Source: Pseudomonas sp. JUb42
Lineage (GTDB): Bacteria; Pseudomonadota; Gammaproteobacteria; Pseudomonadales; Pseudomonadaceae
Length of the DNA stretch: 64,000 nucleotides
Direction of reading: 5' to 3'
Assembly: GCF_024807945.1 (NCBI RefSeq)
Contig: NZ_JANUFD010000011.1
Location: forward strand, 62,001-126,000
How positions within the stretch are numbered: position 1 is the stretch's first letter; each line of letters opens with the position of its first letter. Positions 35,757-44,656 of the stretch are shown here, piece by piece. A model generated the notes under the pieces. The model was not told where the DNA came from. It worked only from the letters and a program-made list of their open reading frames with translations, and did no database searches. The translations under genes and the position numbers were made by a program.

Positions 35757-37129
35757 CATGACACCTCGATAGCGGCCATAAGCCCGGTTTCCATATGATC
35801 GATCACATGGCAGTGGAACATCCACACGCCGGGATTATCCGCTACCAGGGCCACGCGGGCACGCTCGTTGCGCCCCAATAGAAAGGTATCGGTGAAATAC
35901 GGAATGATCGGCCGCCGATTCGACGCCAGCACCTTGAAGCTCATGCCATGCAAATGGATCGGGTGCTGATACTGGGTCATGTTCTTCAGCTCGAAGATGT
36001 AGCTCTTGCCCTTGACCAGTTTGGCGATGGGTCGGTCGGCGCAAGTCTTGTCGGTGATGTCCCAAGCCTGGCCATTGATCTGCCACAGGCTCGGCGGCTT
36101 ACCGTTCTCCACATTGACCGACACCGCCCCCGCCCACTCGATATTGAAGTTGAGCTTCTCGGCGTTCTCCAGATCCGGCTCGGCAATCGGATTAGCGGGC
36201 AACGCGGGGGGCCACTCACCCGGCGCATCGCTATTGGCCACCGAACGGAAGGTGCCCAGGCGCACCGGGCCATTACGCAGCGACAACTCCTCACCCGCAG
36301 GCGGCGCCTTGATCGCCAGGCAAATACGCATGCCCGGCCCCAGCCAGTAATCCTCACCCAGCGGACGCGGCGCCACCGGATTGCCATCCAGCGCGTAGAT
36401 CTGCGCCTCGGCACCCGGCAAGTTCAGGCGATAAGTCACGGTGTTGTCGAGGTTGAGAATACGCACCCGGGTAATCTGCCCCTCAGGCAGGTCGATCACC
36501 GCCTGAGGCACACCATTGAGGGTCGACAGCCGCCCCGCCGTGCCCTCGCGCGCCGCTTCGCGGGTCACGCTGAACTCGGTAAAGGCGCCAACCTCATCGA
36601 CATGCCAGCTCTTCAAACTCACCGAGCGCTCATGGCGGAAGCCCGTGGGCTCGCGTTCCTCGACAATCAACGGCCCGACCAGGCCACGCCCCAGCTCTTC
36701 GCTGCTGCTGACGTGGGGGTGATACCAATAACTGCCGGCGTCGGGCACCAGGAACTTGTAATCAAAATACTCGCCCGGCTTGACCGGCAACTGCGAGACA
36801 TAAGGCACGCCGTCCATCTCCAGCGGCAAACGGATGCCATGCCAGTGAATGGTGGTCTCCACCGGCAGCTGATTGATAAAGCGCACGCGCAGCCACTCAC
36901 CCTGGCGCACCCGCAGCTCGGTGCCCGGCGCCGAACCGCCAAAGGCCCAGGCCGGAGTCTGATGGCCGGTGACCAGCTCGACATCCAGCGGTGCTGCGAT
37001 CAACTCGAAGTCATGGCCTTTCCCAGGGCCGCTGCGCCCCAGCCAATAGCGCGACAAACCATCGGCGCCGAGCCCCACCACGGCAAGCCCGGCCATACCT
37101 CCGAGAATTTGTCGACGGGTAAAGGACAT
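35756..37129 (-). CDS. Tat-exported multicopper oxidase
   Basis: Periplasmic cupredoxin-domain oxidase of 457 residues. The N-terminus carries a twin-arginine signal (SFTRRQILGGMAGLAVVGLG). All four copper-binding segments are present: TTIHWHGIRL, YWYHPHVSS, QHPIHLHGM and FHCHVIDHMETG. The family includes CueO-like cuprous oxidases and FtsP-like proteins; substrate unknown. ATG 37129 is chosen. It is upstream of tadA in the same unit, an arrangement I recall from other pseudomonads. Confidence 0.92.
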   Translation of the reverse strand: MSFTRRQILGGMAGLAVVGLGADGLSRYWLGRSGPGKGHDFELIAAPLDVELVTGHQTPAWAFGGSAPGTELRVRQGEWLRVRFINQLPVETTIHWHGIRLPLEMDGVPYVSQLPVKPGEYFDYKFLVPDAGSYWYHPHVSSSEELGRGLVGPLIVEEREPTGFRHERSVSLKSWHVDEVGAFTEFSVTREAAREGTAGRLSTLNGVPQAVIDLPEGQITRVRILNLDNTVTYRLNLPGAEAQIYALDGNPVAPRPLGEDYWLGPGMRICLAIKAPPAGEELSLRNGPVRLGTFRSVANSDAPGEWPPALPANPIAEPDLENAEKLNFNIEWAGAVSVNVENGKPPSLWQINGQAWDITDKTCADRPIAKLVKGKSYIFELKNMTQYQHPIHLHGMSFKVLASNRRPIIPYFTDTFLLGRNERARVALVADNPGVWMFHCHVIDHMETGLMAAIEVS

Positions 37130-37273
37130 AAACGCGCGCACCTGTAAAACGAGAAAGAGACGCACCTGAGAGTCGATGCGAGGGGCGAATAGGATACAGG
37201 TGCGCTTGTGAAAAATTAAGGGAACGCAAGGTCGCAGCTCCGTGGAAAAGCCACGCCCCCCGTTATCACGCCT

Positions 37274-38974
37274 TCAGCGCGCAAGAATCATCGCGAAGTA
37301 ACCGAACACCGTCAGCAGAATCCCGGAGACCGCATAGGCCACCGGAAAGCCGATCCAGGGCACGGTGCTGTCGATTTCCTTGGCCGCCTCACGCGCCGGG
37401 CCAGAATGGCTTCGTGCCCCCGCCACACCCCCCATGAGAATCGCCGGGTTGATCTTGAACACATGAAAGCCCACCGCCCAGACGATAAACGGCGGAATCG
37501 TACAGGCGACAAAGCCAAGGACAAAGATCTTCAGCGCAATGATCGCGCTGATCTGTGAAACCAGATTCGCCCCCGCATTCACTCCGACAATCGCGACAAA
37601 GAAAATCAGCCCCATGTCTTCGAGAATGTTGCGTGCCGCATTCGGTGTATTGCCGAAGAAGCGTACCCGCGAGACCAGCGACGAGACGATAATCCCCGAC
37701 ACCAGCAAGCCACCGGCATTGCCCAGCCCTACTGCCGCGCCAAATGCCGGGACTTGAATCAGACCGATCAACAGCCCCAGCACCATGCCCAGTGATAACG
37801 TGAGCAGATCGGTCGCAGTGCTCGGCCGCGCCACTTTGCCGAGCAATGCCGTGGCCTTGTCGATGGCGCTGCGCAGGCCGACCAGATGCATGACATCCAG
37901 ACGTTGCAGGCACGTTTCCAGGCCAACAGGGATAGGCGCACCACCGCGCTCGATACCGACCAACTGCACTTGCCCGGCAATCGGCGACTGGCTGAATTCC
38001 TTGAGCGCCTTGCCGATGGCGTCGTGATGAGTGACCAGAATCACCGCCTCATCCAGCGGTATATTCAGCGCCCGGGCATCCGGCACTTCCGGCCCGATCA
38101 GGCCCATGTGATCAGTCAGCGCGTCCAGGCTGCCGCCCAAGGCAATCACATCTCCCTGTTGCAACACCAGGGCCGGGTCGGCACCAAGCAACTTATCGCC
38201 CCGCTCGACATTCTCGATCTGGTACTGCGCAAACCGCACGCGAAATTGCACGATGCTCTGCCCGACCAGCTCTGCATTCATCAGTCGATACGCCCGCAGA
38301 TCAAAGGGCCGATAACCGCTGAGCCCGGCATCGTCGACGTTCGGCACCCCATGTTCGACCTCATACTCCTTGGCCGCCTTGCGCGCATCGACGCCCCACC
38401 AGCGCGGCAGATATTTGCAGATCAGGATGATGCCGACCGTGCCCCAGATATAGGTAATGCCATAGGACAGCGCGATCATCGCCGTCGCCGCCGCAGCGGT
38501 GGTGCCCGGTGGCAACGGCACTACGCCGGAGGTAATGGCCTGTTCGGCTGAACCGATGGCCGCCGACATGGTTTGCGAACCGGCAAGAATGCCGCCCGCC
38601 GCGCCCACCGGCAGCGATAACAGGCGCACACCCAGAACCACGATGCCAAGTCCGAGGAAGGACGACAGAATCGCCAGGAAGGTGAACTTCAGGCCGTCGC
38701 CCTTGAGACTGTTAATAAATGAAGGCCCGACACGCAGCCCGACGCCGTACATGAACAGGTAATAGAACAGGCTCTTGGTGAAGTTATCGAGCGCGAAATG
38801 CACGCCGTAATACGACGCCCAGGTCGCAATGGCACAACCGATAACGATAGCTCCCGCCACCGCGCCCAGGCCATACCCCTTGATGGTGCCGCGCCCGACC
38901 CAGACGGACAGGCCGACCACAAGAAATAGGAGAATGTAGGGGTTGTCATGCAGAAAAGTAAAAAAGGCTGTCAC
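37274..38974 (-). CDS. AspT-type aspartate:alanine exchanger family transporter
   Basis: Inner-membrane protein of 566 residues of the AspT (AAEx) family: five or so N-terminal helices, a central cytoplasmic pair of TrkA_C/RCK_C-like domains (about 205-370, including ALNIPLDEAVILVTHHDAIGKALKEF) and a second membrane half ending PVAYAVSGILLTVFGYFAMIL. AspT couples amino-acid uptake to export of its decarboxylation product. Its neighbour on the same strand is glutamate decarboxylase, suggesting Glu:GABA exchange. GTG 38974 is chosen; an in-frame GTG at 39010 is possible. Confidence 0.88.
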   Translation of the reverse strand: MTAFFTFLHDNPYILLFLVVGLSVWVGRGTIKGYGLGAVAGAIVIGCAIATWASYYGVHFALDNFTKSLFYYLFMYGVGLRVGPSFINSLKGDGLKFTFLAILSSFLGLGIVVLGVRLLSLPVGAAGGILAGSQTMSAAIGSAEQAITSGVVPLPPGTTAAAATAMIALSYGITYIWGTVGIILICKYLPRWWGVDARKAAKEYEVEHGVPNVDDAGLSGYRPFDLRAYRLMNAELVGQSIVQFRVRFAQYQIENVERGDKLLGADPALVLQQGDVIALGGSLDALTDHMGLIGPEVPDARALNIPLDEAVILVTHHDAIGKALKEFSQSPIAGQVQLVGIERGGAPIPVGLETCLQRLDVMHLVGLRSAIDKATALLGKVARPSTATDLLTLSLGMVLGLLIGLIQVPAFGAAVGLGNAGGLLVSGIIVSSLVSRVRFFGNTPNAARNILEDMGLIFFVAIVGVNAGANLVSQISAIIALKIFVLGFVACTIPPFIVWAVGFHVFKINPAILMGGVAGARSHSGPAREAAKEIDSTVPWIGFPVAYAVSGILLTVFGYFAMILAR

Positions 38975-39043
38975 GATGATTCGTACCCCGCAATGAAACG
39001 CTGAAGGCACCGGACCTCAAGGCCCGGTGTGTGGGCAATGCGT

Positions 39044-40475
39044 TCAGGCGAGGTTAGGGGTGTCGGCCGGGATCACCGGTGCGGCGATGGCTCCATGGCT
39101 GAAGCTGGGCCCGGCGTCGGAGTGCACCAGCGGATTTTTCTGCAGGAAATCGATGGCCTTGCGCAGGTCGTCGAGCAACAGCGCGACCAGGTCACGACTC
39201 ACGCCATGGCGTATGAGAATGCGCTGCACCACAATATTCTGACGATCCGACGGCAACGGGTAGGAAGCAATCTGCCAGCCGCGCATACGGACACGCTCCG
39301 ACAGGTCATAGAGGCTGAAGCCGTGGTCGACGCCGTCCTTGAGCTTGTAGCAGACCGCCGGCAGCCCATCCTTGCCGTCGTACACCAACTCCAGGGGCGC
39401 GAACTTGACGATCTCCGCCGCCAGCCACTGCGCCGTATCGGAACAGGCCTGCTGGATACGCGTGTAGCCGTCGCGCCCGAGCCGCAGGAAGTTGTAGTAC
39501 TGGGCAATGATTTCGCCGCCTGGCCGGCTGAAATTCAGGGCAAAGGTGGCCATATTGCCGCCCAGGTAATCGACGTAGAAGATCAGTTCTTCCGGCAGAT
39601 CCTCAATGGAACGCCAGATCACCCAGCCCACGCCCAATGGCGCCAGGCCGTATTTGTGGCCCGAGGCATTGATCGATTTGACCCGCTCGATGACGAAGTC
39701 CCACTGCAACTCTCGTTGAATGAACGGCGCAATAAAACCACCGCTCGCCGCATCAACATGAATCGGAATATCCAGGCCCAGGTCGCGCTGCATCGCGTCC
39801 AGTTCGCCGGCCAGTGCGGCGACCGGCTCGTAGATACCGGTGAAGGTCACACCCAGAGTCGCGACGACGCCGATAGTGTTCTCATCGCAGTACTCACGCA
39901 GATCCGCCGGTCGCAGCCCCAGAGCGTCACCGCGCAACGGCACTTCGCGAATTTCCACATCAAAATAGCGAGCGAATTTCTTCCAGCAGATCTGTACCGG
40001 ACCACACACGAAGTTCGGTTTGTCAGTCGGTAGGCCAGCGGCTTCCCGGCGTTTTTTTCCAACTCCACTTGAGCGCCAGGCCACCGAGCATCGCTGCCTC
40101 GCTGGAACCCGTGGTCGAGCAGCCCACGGCCTGCCAGGACTTCGGCGCATGCCACAGGTCGGCAATGATATGCACGCAACGGTTTTCGATTTCGGCCGTC
40201 TGCGGATACTCATCCTTGTCGATCATGTTTTTGTCGAGGGCATCAGCCATCAACTGCTTCACCTCAGGCTCGACCCAAGTGGTGCAGAACGTCGCCAGGT
40301 TTTGCCGGGAATTGCCATCGAGCAGCAGCTCGTCCCGTACCAGGTTGTAGGCGGACGACGGCGTCGTCGAATGGTCCGGAAGACGGTATTTGGGCAACGT
40401 GTGCTGGGAAGAACCACTCGAATAGACATCTTCGATGGCTTGGTCTTGAGTCTCTGCGGTCTGGTGAAGTGCCAT
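39044..40475 (-). pseudogene. gadB: Glutamate decarboxylase gene interrupted by a +1-base frameshift in an A7 run
   Basis: PLP enzyme converting glutamate to GABA with proton consumption. The 5' part (ATG 40475, MALHQTAETQDQAIEDV to GGLALKWSWKK) and the 3' part (KKRREAAGLPTDKPN to the stop at 39044) lie in different frames. They join cleanly at a run of seven A (plus-strand T7 at 40052-40058) if one base is removed, giving about 476 residues, normal for the family. The PLP lysine region INASGHKYGLAPLGVGWVIW is intact. Either a true pseudogene, a phase-variable or slippage-dependent gene, or a sequencing error. The AspT-type exchanger is downstream. Confidence 0.85.
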
Positions 40476-41015
40476 GAAATCCTGCTCTTGAATGAGGGAA
40501 ATGGCGTAGACGTTGATTGCGCCAAAGGCGGATCAGGCTGCGTCAGGAGAAAAGCGATAGGACGGTAAGGAAGCTCAAGCCTTAGGGGACATGGCTTTGA
40601 GAGGAGGGAATTGCGCGTGGCGGCAATGAATGGAAAGCGCGAGCACAAGCGGCTCTGGATGGACCGCGCGCAGTGTTACATGTATTTCAGCCCGGAAAGA
40701 TGACATGGATCAATGAAACTGCGCATTAATAAAGCGCCGAGCCTGCCTACCGCCGTGGGCACGCCGTTGATAGTGATGATCGCCACAAACCCTACTGAAT
40801 CAACCGAGCTCCGTGGGAAATTCCATATTTGGAGATTCCCCCCGAACATAGAATCTCCCACATAGTTGCCGATACCGTACGCAACACTTAACGCAGACAG
40901 AGCCAATGAATCCGCTGCCACAGGATTTGTTACCACATCTGCCAAGTGTTTGCTGCTGGACAGCGCTACATCGAAGATGGGGCAGGATCGCAAGGAAATC
41001 TGCGCTCGCGACTCA
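40476..41015. other. Intergenic region upstream of gad
   Basis: A 540-base stretch with no gene I can support, of somewhat lower GC than neighbours (one hand-counted line gives 50%). A minus-strand open frame of 105 codons at 40676-40993 starts only with TTG and matches nothing I recognise. The region must hold the gad promoter near 40480-40600. It could contain decayed coding sequence. Confidence 0.45.
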
Positions 41016-41615
41016 TCAGTCGAACTTGATCAGGTCCTTGAAGATCAGTTGCCCCCAGCTATTTCCCCGTGCCTGCACGAGCAGTCCACCTTCCGATAGC
41101 CCGCCCAGTTTGATTGGTGAGAAGCCGAGAGTTTCTGCAAGAGCAGCAATCTCCACTGCAGCGCCGTCATCGTCGCTCGCCAGGAACACGACTCGCCGGC
41201 CGCCCTGTACGGCCGGATCCTGCTCAAGAACGGCAGCGACCAGATGGTTGAAACCTCTGACCAGTCTTGCACCGGTGAAGGCCTGCGCAACGACCCTGGA
41301 AGACGGCTGATCTCCCAACGCCTCAGGGGGCACGCCATAGGCATTGGTCACATCGACGATGATCTTGTCCTTCCAGCTCGGCAGCGCCTTCGCGACCTCC
41401 TGGTGCGACTCGTAACGGACAGCCAAAAAGATGATGTCCGCCTCAATGGCTTGCTCCAGTGTTTTGGGGATGATCCCAGGACCGATCACAGCCGCTGCGG
41501 ATGCAAAGCTTTGCGGCTCGCGCGTGGTTGCAACGGATACCTCAATGCCGCTTCGGGCAAATGCCTTGGCAAGGGCCTGGCCGATATTGCCGAAGCCGAT
41601 AATTGCGTAACTCAT
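41016..41615 (-). CDS. NADPH-dependent F420 reductase-like NAD(P)-binding protein
   Basis: A 199-residue oxidoreductase-like protein with an N-terminal Rossmann motif (YAIIGFGNIGQALAKAFARSG) and the pattern of the F420-dependent NADP reductase-related family (FLAVRYESHQEVAKAL, DVTNAYGVPPEALG, VRGFNHLVAAVLEQDP, VVFLASDDDGAAVEIAALAETLGF). Pseudomonads lack classical F420 pathways, so another NAD(P)-dependent role is likely. It lies 25 bases downstream of the SDR gene on the same strand and is probably co-regulated with it by the HxlR regulator. Confidence 0.88.
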   Translation of the reverse strand: MSYAIIGFGNIGQALAKAFARSGIEVSVATTREPQSFASAAAVIGPGIIPKTLEQAIEADIIFLAVRYESHQEVAKALPSWKDKIIVDVTNAYGVPPEALGDQPSSRVVAQAFTGARLVRGFNHLVAAVLEQDPAVQGGRRVVFLASDDDGAAVEIAALAETLGFSPIKLGGLSEGGLLVQARGNSWGQLIFKDLIKFD

Positions 41616-41640
41616 AAAGCCTCCTCAGGTTGGCTTGGCG

Positions 41641-42375
41641 TTAGATCTGCGCTAACCCACCATCAACAGCCAGTTCACTGGCAGTCATGAAACTGCTGTC
41701 ACGGGACGCAAGAAACGCCGCCGCCGCGCCGAGTTCCGAAGGCTCAGCCATACGCTGCAGCGGATTCATCGCAGCGAAGACCTTCATGCCCTCCTCGCCC
41801 AATGCGGCCTTGGCCAGGTCAGTCGCGGTCGGCCCAGGCGACAGCACGTTGACCCGAATACCAGTGCCCTTCAGGTCCTGCGCCCAGGATTTTGCCAGGT
41901 TGCGCACGGCCGCCTTGCTCGCGCTGTAGGCACTGAATGCCGGGGCGCCCGTGGTGCCGGCGCTGGAGCCGGTGAGGATGATCGAACCACCCTCGCCCAT
42001 CAGCGGCAGCGCCTTCTGCACCGTGAAGATCGAGCCTTTCACATTGGTATCGAAGATCTCGTCAATGTGTTCGCCAGTGATATTGCCCAGCGCCAGCGGA
42101 CTGCCCGCCCCGGCATTGGCGAAAACAATATCGAGGCTCCCGCGCTCGGCTTTCACAGCCGCATAGAGTCGGTCGAGATCATCCGGATCGGCGACCGAGC
42201 CCTTCACCGCACGGGCATTGGGCCCGAGTTCGGCCACCGCAGCGTTGAGAGCTTCCTGACGACGGCCGAAGATAAAGACAAAAGCGCCCTCTTCAATAAA
42301 GCGCTTTGCCGCCGCCAAGCCGATGCCGGTCGCGCCACCAGTGATCACCGCGGTCTTGCCATTCAATCGGGTCAT
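41641..42375 (-). CDS. Short-chain dehydrogenase/reductase
   Basis: Classical SDR of 244 residues. Seen: cofactor motif TGGATGIGLAAAKRF, NAGAGSPLA in the position of NNAG, catalytic Ser in ILTGSSAGTTG and the YSASKAAV triad segment, then VLSPGPTATDL. Substrate unknown. ATG 42375 is chosen with GAGG nine bases upstream; the in-frame ATG at 42384 would leave only a short spacing. It is divergent from the HxlR-type regulator and leads into the reductase-like gene downstream. Confidence 0.92.
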   Translation of the reverse strand: MTRLNGKTAVITGGATGIGLAAAKRFIEEGAFVFIFGRRQEALNAAVAELGPNARAVKGSVADPDDLDRLYAAVKAERGSLDIVFANAGAGSPLALGNITGEHIDEIFDTNVKGSIFTVQKALPLMGEGGSIILTGSSAGTTGAPAFSAYSASKAAVRNLAKSWAQDLKGTGIRVNVLSPGPTATDLAKAALGEEGMKVFAAMNPLQRMAEPSELGAAAAFLASRDSSFMTASELAVDGGLAQI

Positions 42376-42429
42376 GTCATGCATCCTCGTAGGAGTTCTA
42401 CGCAAACAGGGCCTGTTTGCTTGAGGACG

Positions 42430-42483
42430 AGTATGCAGAGCTGATAACCTATCGACCAGTATGCACATTTTGGTAAGTATGGA
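42430..42483. promoter_or_regulatory. AGTATG direct repeats between SDR and HxlR genes (candidate operator)
   Basis: AGTATGCA occurs at 42430-42437 and again at 42458-42465, 28 bases apart, and AGTATGG at 42477-42483. They lie between divergent SDR and HxlR-type regulator genes, where such a regulator would bind. No experimental motif is known to me for this protein. Confidence 0.35.
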
Positions 42484-42850
42484 AAAAATGACAAATTCTG
42501 CGGAAATCTGCGACACCGGCTGCGGGCTCAACGCCACGCTGCGCATCATCTCGGGCAAGTGGAAACCGTTGGTCCTGTTTTTCCTGCGCAACGGCCCGGT
42601 ACGCTACGGTGAGCTCAAACGCCTGATCCCCGGCGTCAGTGACAAGGTGCTGATCCAGTCCCTGAAAGATCTGCAAGCCGATCGCGTGCTATCGCGAACC
42701 GACTACAAGGAAGTGCCCCCACGCGTCGACTACGCCCTCACCCCACTCGGCCGCAGCCTGGCCGAAGCGATCATTCCACTGTGCACCTGGGGCACGGAGA
42801 ATGCGGTGCAGATGGCAAGTATCTTTGCTGAGCAGGATGCTTTGGCTTAG
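42461..42850 (+). CDS. HxlR-type transcriptional regulator
   Basis: Winged-helix regulator of up to 129 residues with the HxlR pattern: CGLNATLRIISGKWKPLVLFFL, GELKRLIPGVSDKVLIQSLKDL, and VPPRVDYALTPLGRSL. Cysteines near the N-terminus (ICDTGCG) could sense electrophiles or redox stress, as in related regulators. It is divergent from the SDR gene and probably represses it. Starts at 42461, 42479 or 42488 are possible; the later ones would place the AGTATG repeats in the leader rather than the coding region. Confidence 0.9.
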   Translation: MHILVSMEKMTNSAEICDTGCGLNATLRIISGKWKPLVLFFLRNGPVRYGELKRLIPGVSDKVLIQSLKDLQADRVLSRTDYKEVPPRVDYALTPLGRSLAEAIIPLCTWGTENAVQMASIFAEQDALA

Positions 42851-42882
42851 CCGGGGTGCTTATGCCAGACCCAAAAAGCCAA

Positions 42883-42904
42883 AAGCCCGCAATTAAGCGG
42901 GCTT
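42883..42904. terminator. Intrinsic terminator between hxlR and guaA (convergent)
   Basis: AAGCCCGC (42883-42890) / GCGGGCTT (42897-42904) with loop AATTAA. On the minus strand it is followed by TTGGCTTTTTGG, ending guaA; on the plus strand a T6 run comes 8 bases later, so it may serve both genes. Confidence 0.8.
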
Positions 42905-42949
42905 CAGGGTGTTTTTTGCTAATGGCTGCCGGTCAGTGCCGGATGCGCA

Positions 42950-44527
42950 TCACTCCCACTCAATCGTCGCAGGCGGCTTGCTCGACACGTCATAAGTCAC
43001 GCGGGAGATGCCTTCGATCTCGTTGATGATACGGCCACTGACGGTTTCCAGCAGTTCGTAAGGCAGGTGCGCCCAACGTGCGGTCATGAAGTCGATGGTC
43101 TCTACAGCGCGCAGTGCTACAACCCACGCATAGCGACGGCCATCGCCTACAACGCCAACGGATTTCACCGGCTGGAATACGACGAAAGCCTGGCTGACTT
43201 TGTGGTACCAGTCGGCCTTGCGCAGTTCTTCGATGAAGATATGGTCGGCGCGACGCAGCAGGTCGGCGTATTCCTTTTTCACTTCACCGAGGATACGCAC
43301 GCCCAGGCCCGGGCCCGGGAATGGGTGGCGGTAGACCATGTCGTACGGCAGACCCAGCTCCAGGCCCAGACGACGGACTTCGTCCTTGAACAGTTCGCGC
43401 AGGGGCTCGACCAGTTTCAGGTTCATTTCTTCCGGCAGGCCGCCCACGTTGTGGTGCGACTTGATCACGTGGGCCTTGCCGCTTTTCGCGCCAGCCGACT
43501 CGATCACGTCCGGGTAGATGGTGCCCTGGGCCAGGTACTTGATGTTGTCCAGCTTGCAGGATTCGGCATCGAACACGTCGATGAAGGTACGGCCGATGAT
43601 CTTGCGCTTCTTCTCTGGATCGCTCTCGCCCGCCAGGTTGCCCAGGAACTGCTCCTCGGCGTTGGCGCGGATCACCTTGACGCCCATGTTCTCGGCGAAC
43701 ATGGCCATCACCTGCTCACCTTCGTGCAGGCGCAGCAGGCCGTTGTCGACGAAGACGCAGGTCAGTTGCTCGCCGATGGCCTTGTGCAGCAGTGCTGCAA
43801 CCACGGAGGAGTCAACGCCGCCGGACAGGCCCAGCAGGACGTTGTCGGTGCCGACCTGGGCACGGATGGTGGCGATGGCGTCTTCCGCGATCTTCGACGG
43901 TGTCCACAGTGCTTCGCAGCCGCAGATATCGAGGATGAAGCGCGACAGAATGCGGCCGCCCTGCTTGGTGTGGGTCACTTCCGGGTGGAACTGCACGCCG
44001 TAGTAGCCACGGGTGTCGTCGGCCATGCCGGCGATCGGGCAGCTCGGGGTGCTGGCCAGGATGTGGAATTCTTCCGGCATCTTGGTGACCTTGTCACCGT
44101 GGCTCATCCATACGTCGAGGCCGAACAGGCCGTCGGCGTCAATATGGTCTTCGATGCCGTCGAGCAGGCGGCTCTTGCCGACCACGTCGACACGGGCGTA
44201 ACCGAACTCACGCAGGTCGGAGCCTTCTACCTTGCCGCCCAGTTGCTCGGCCATGGTCTGCATGCCGTAGCAGATACCGAAGACCGGCACGCCCAGGTCA
44301 AACACCGCCTGTGGGCAGCGCGGGCTGTTGGCTTCGTGCACGGACTCGGGACCGCCGGCGAGGATCACGCCTTTGGGCGCGAACTCGCGAATGGCTTCAT
44401 CGTCCATGTCGAACGGGTGCAGTTCGCAGTACACGCCGATCTCGCGCACGCGGCGAGCGATCAGTTGGGTGTACTGAGAACCGAAGTCGAGGATCAGGAT
44501 ACGGTGAGCGTGAATGTCGAGGGACAT
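42950..44527 (-). CDS. guaA: GMP synthase (glutamine-hydrolysing)
   Basis: Converts XMP to GMP. The 525 residues contain an N-terminal class I glutamine amidotransferase (nucleophile Cys in GICYGMQTMAEQLGG; His-Glu in GVQFHPEVTH), the ATP pyrophosphatase domain with P-loop GLSGGVDSSVVAALL and the C-terminal dimerisation domain with RHPFPGPGLGVR and the final PPATIEWE. It is downstream of guaB on the same strand across a 129-base repeat-bearing gap, forming guaBA. Confidence 0.98.
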   Translation of the reverse strand: MSLDIHAHRILILDFGSQYTQLIARRVREIGVYCELHPFDMDDEAIREFAPKGVILAGGPESVHEANSPRCPQAVFDLGVPVFGICYGMQTMAEQLGGKVEGSDLREFGYARVDVVGKSRLLDGIEDHIDADGLFGLDVWMSHGDKVTKMPEEFHILASTPSCPIAGMADDTRGYYGVQFHPEVTHTKQGGRILSRFILDICGCEALWTPSKIAEDAIATIRAQVGTDNVLLGLSGGVDSSVVAALLHKAIGEQLTCVFVDNGLLRLHEGEQVMAMFAENMGVKVIRANAEEQFLGNLAGESDPEKKRKIIGRTFIDVFDAESCKLDNIKYLAQGTIYPDVIESAGAKSGKAHVIKSHHNVGGLPEEMNLKLVEPLRELFKDEVRRLGLELGLPYDMVYRHPFPGPGLGVRILGEVKKEYADLLRRADHIFIEELRKADWYHKVSQAFVVFQPVKSVGVVGDGRRYAWVVALRAVETIDFMTARWAHLPYELLETVSGRIINEIEGISRVTYDVSSKPPATIEWE

Positions 44528-44545
44528 GGGAAAGGCTCTGAAGAG

Positions 44546-44650
44546 CAGCTGCGAGCTTCAAGCCGCAAGCTGTAAGCTAATCGGGATGTACGCGATGGCT
44601 GCGTCACCACAGCCATCGCTTGCAGCTAAAAGCTTGGAGCTTATAGCTGG
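44546..44650. repeat. Intercistronic repeat and hairpin in guaB-guaA gap
   Basis: The gap carries AGCTTCAAGCCGCAAGCTGTAAGCT-type units on both sides (kin to the hom-thrC repeat) flanking a perfect 10-base hairpin GCGATGGCTG (44592-44601) / CAGCCATCGC (44610-44619). No T run follows, so termination is unlikely; it could alter the guaB/guaA mRNA ratio by processing. Confidence 0.65.
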
Positions 44651-44656
44651 TCGGCT

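Noticed and set aside
40052..40058. Programmed -1 ribosomal frameshift in gad
   Set aside because: Restoring the frame needs loss of one base or a +1 shift; the A-rich heptamer would favour -1, which gives the wrong frame. Transcript slippage remains possible.
40676..40993. Minus-strand 105-codon open frame upstream of gad
   Set aside because: It has only a TTG start without a clear ribosome binding site, matches no family I know and lies in a likely regulatory region; kept only as part of the intergenic description.
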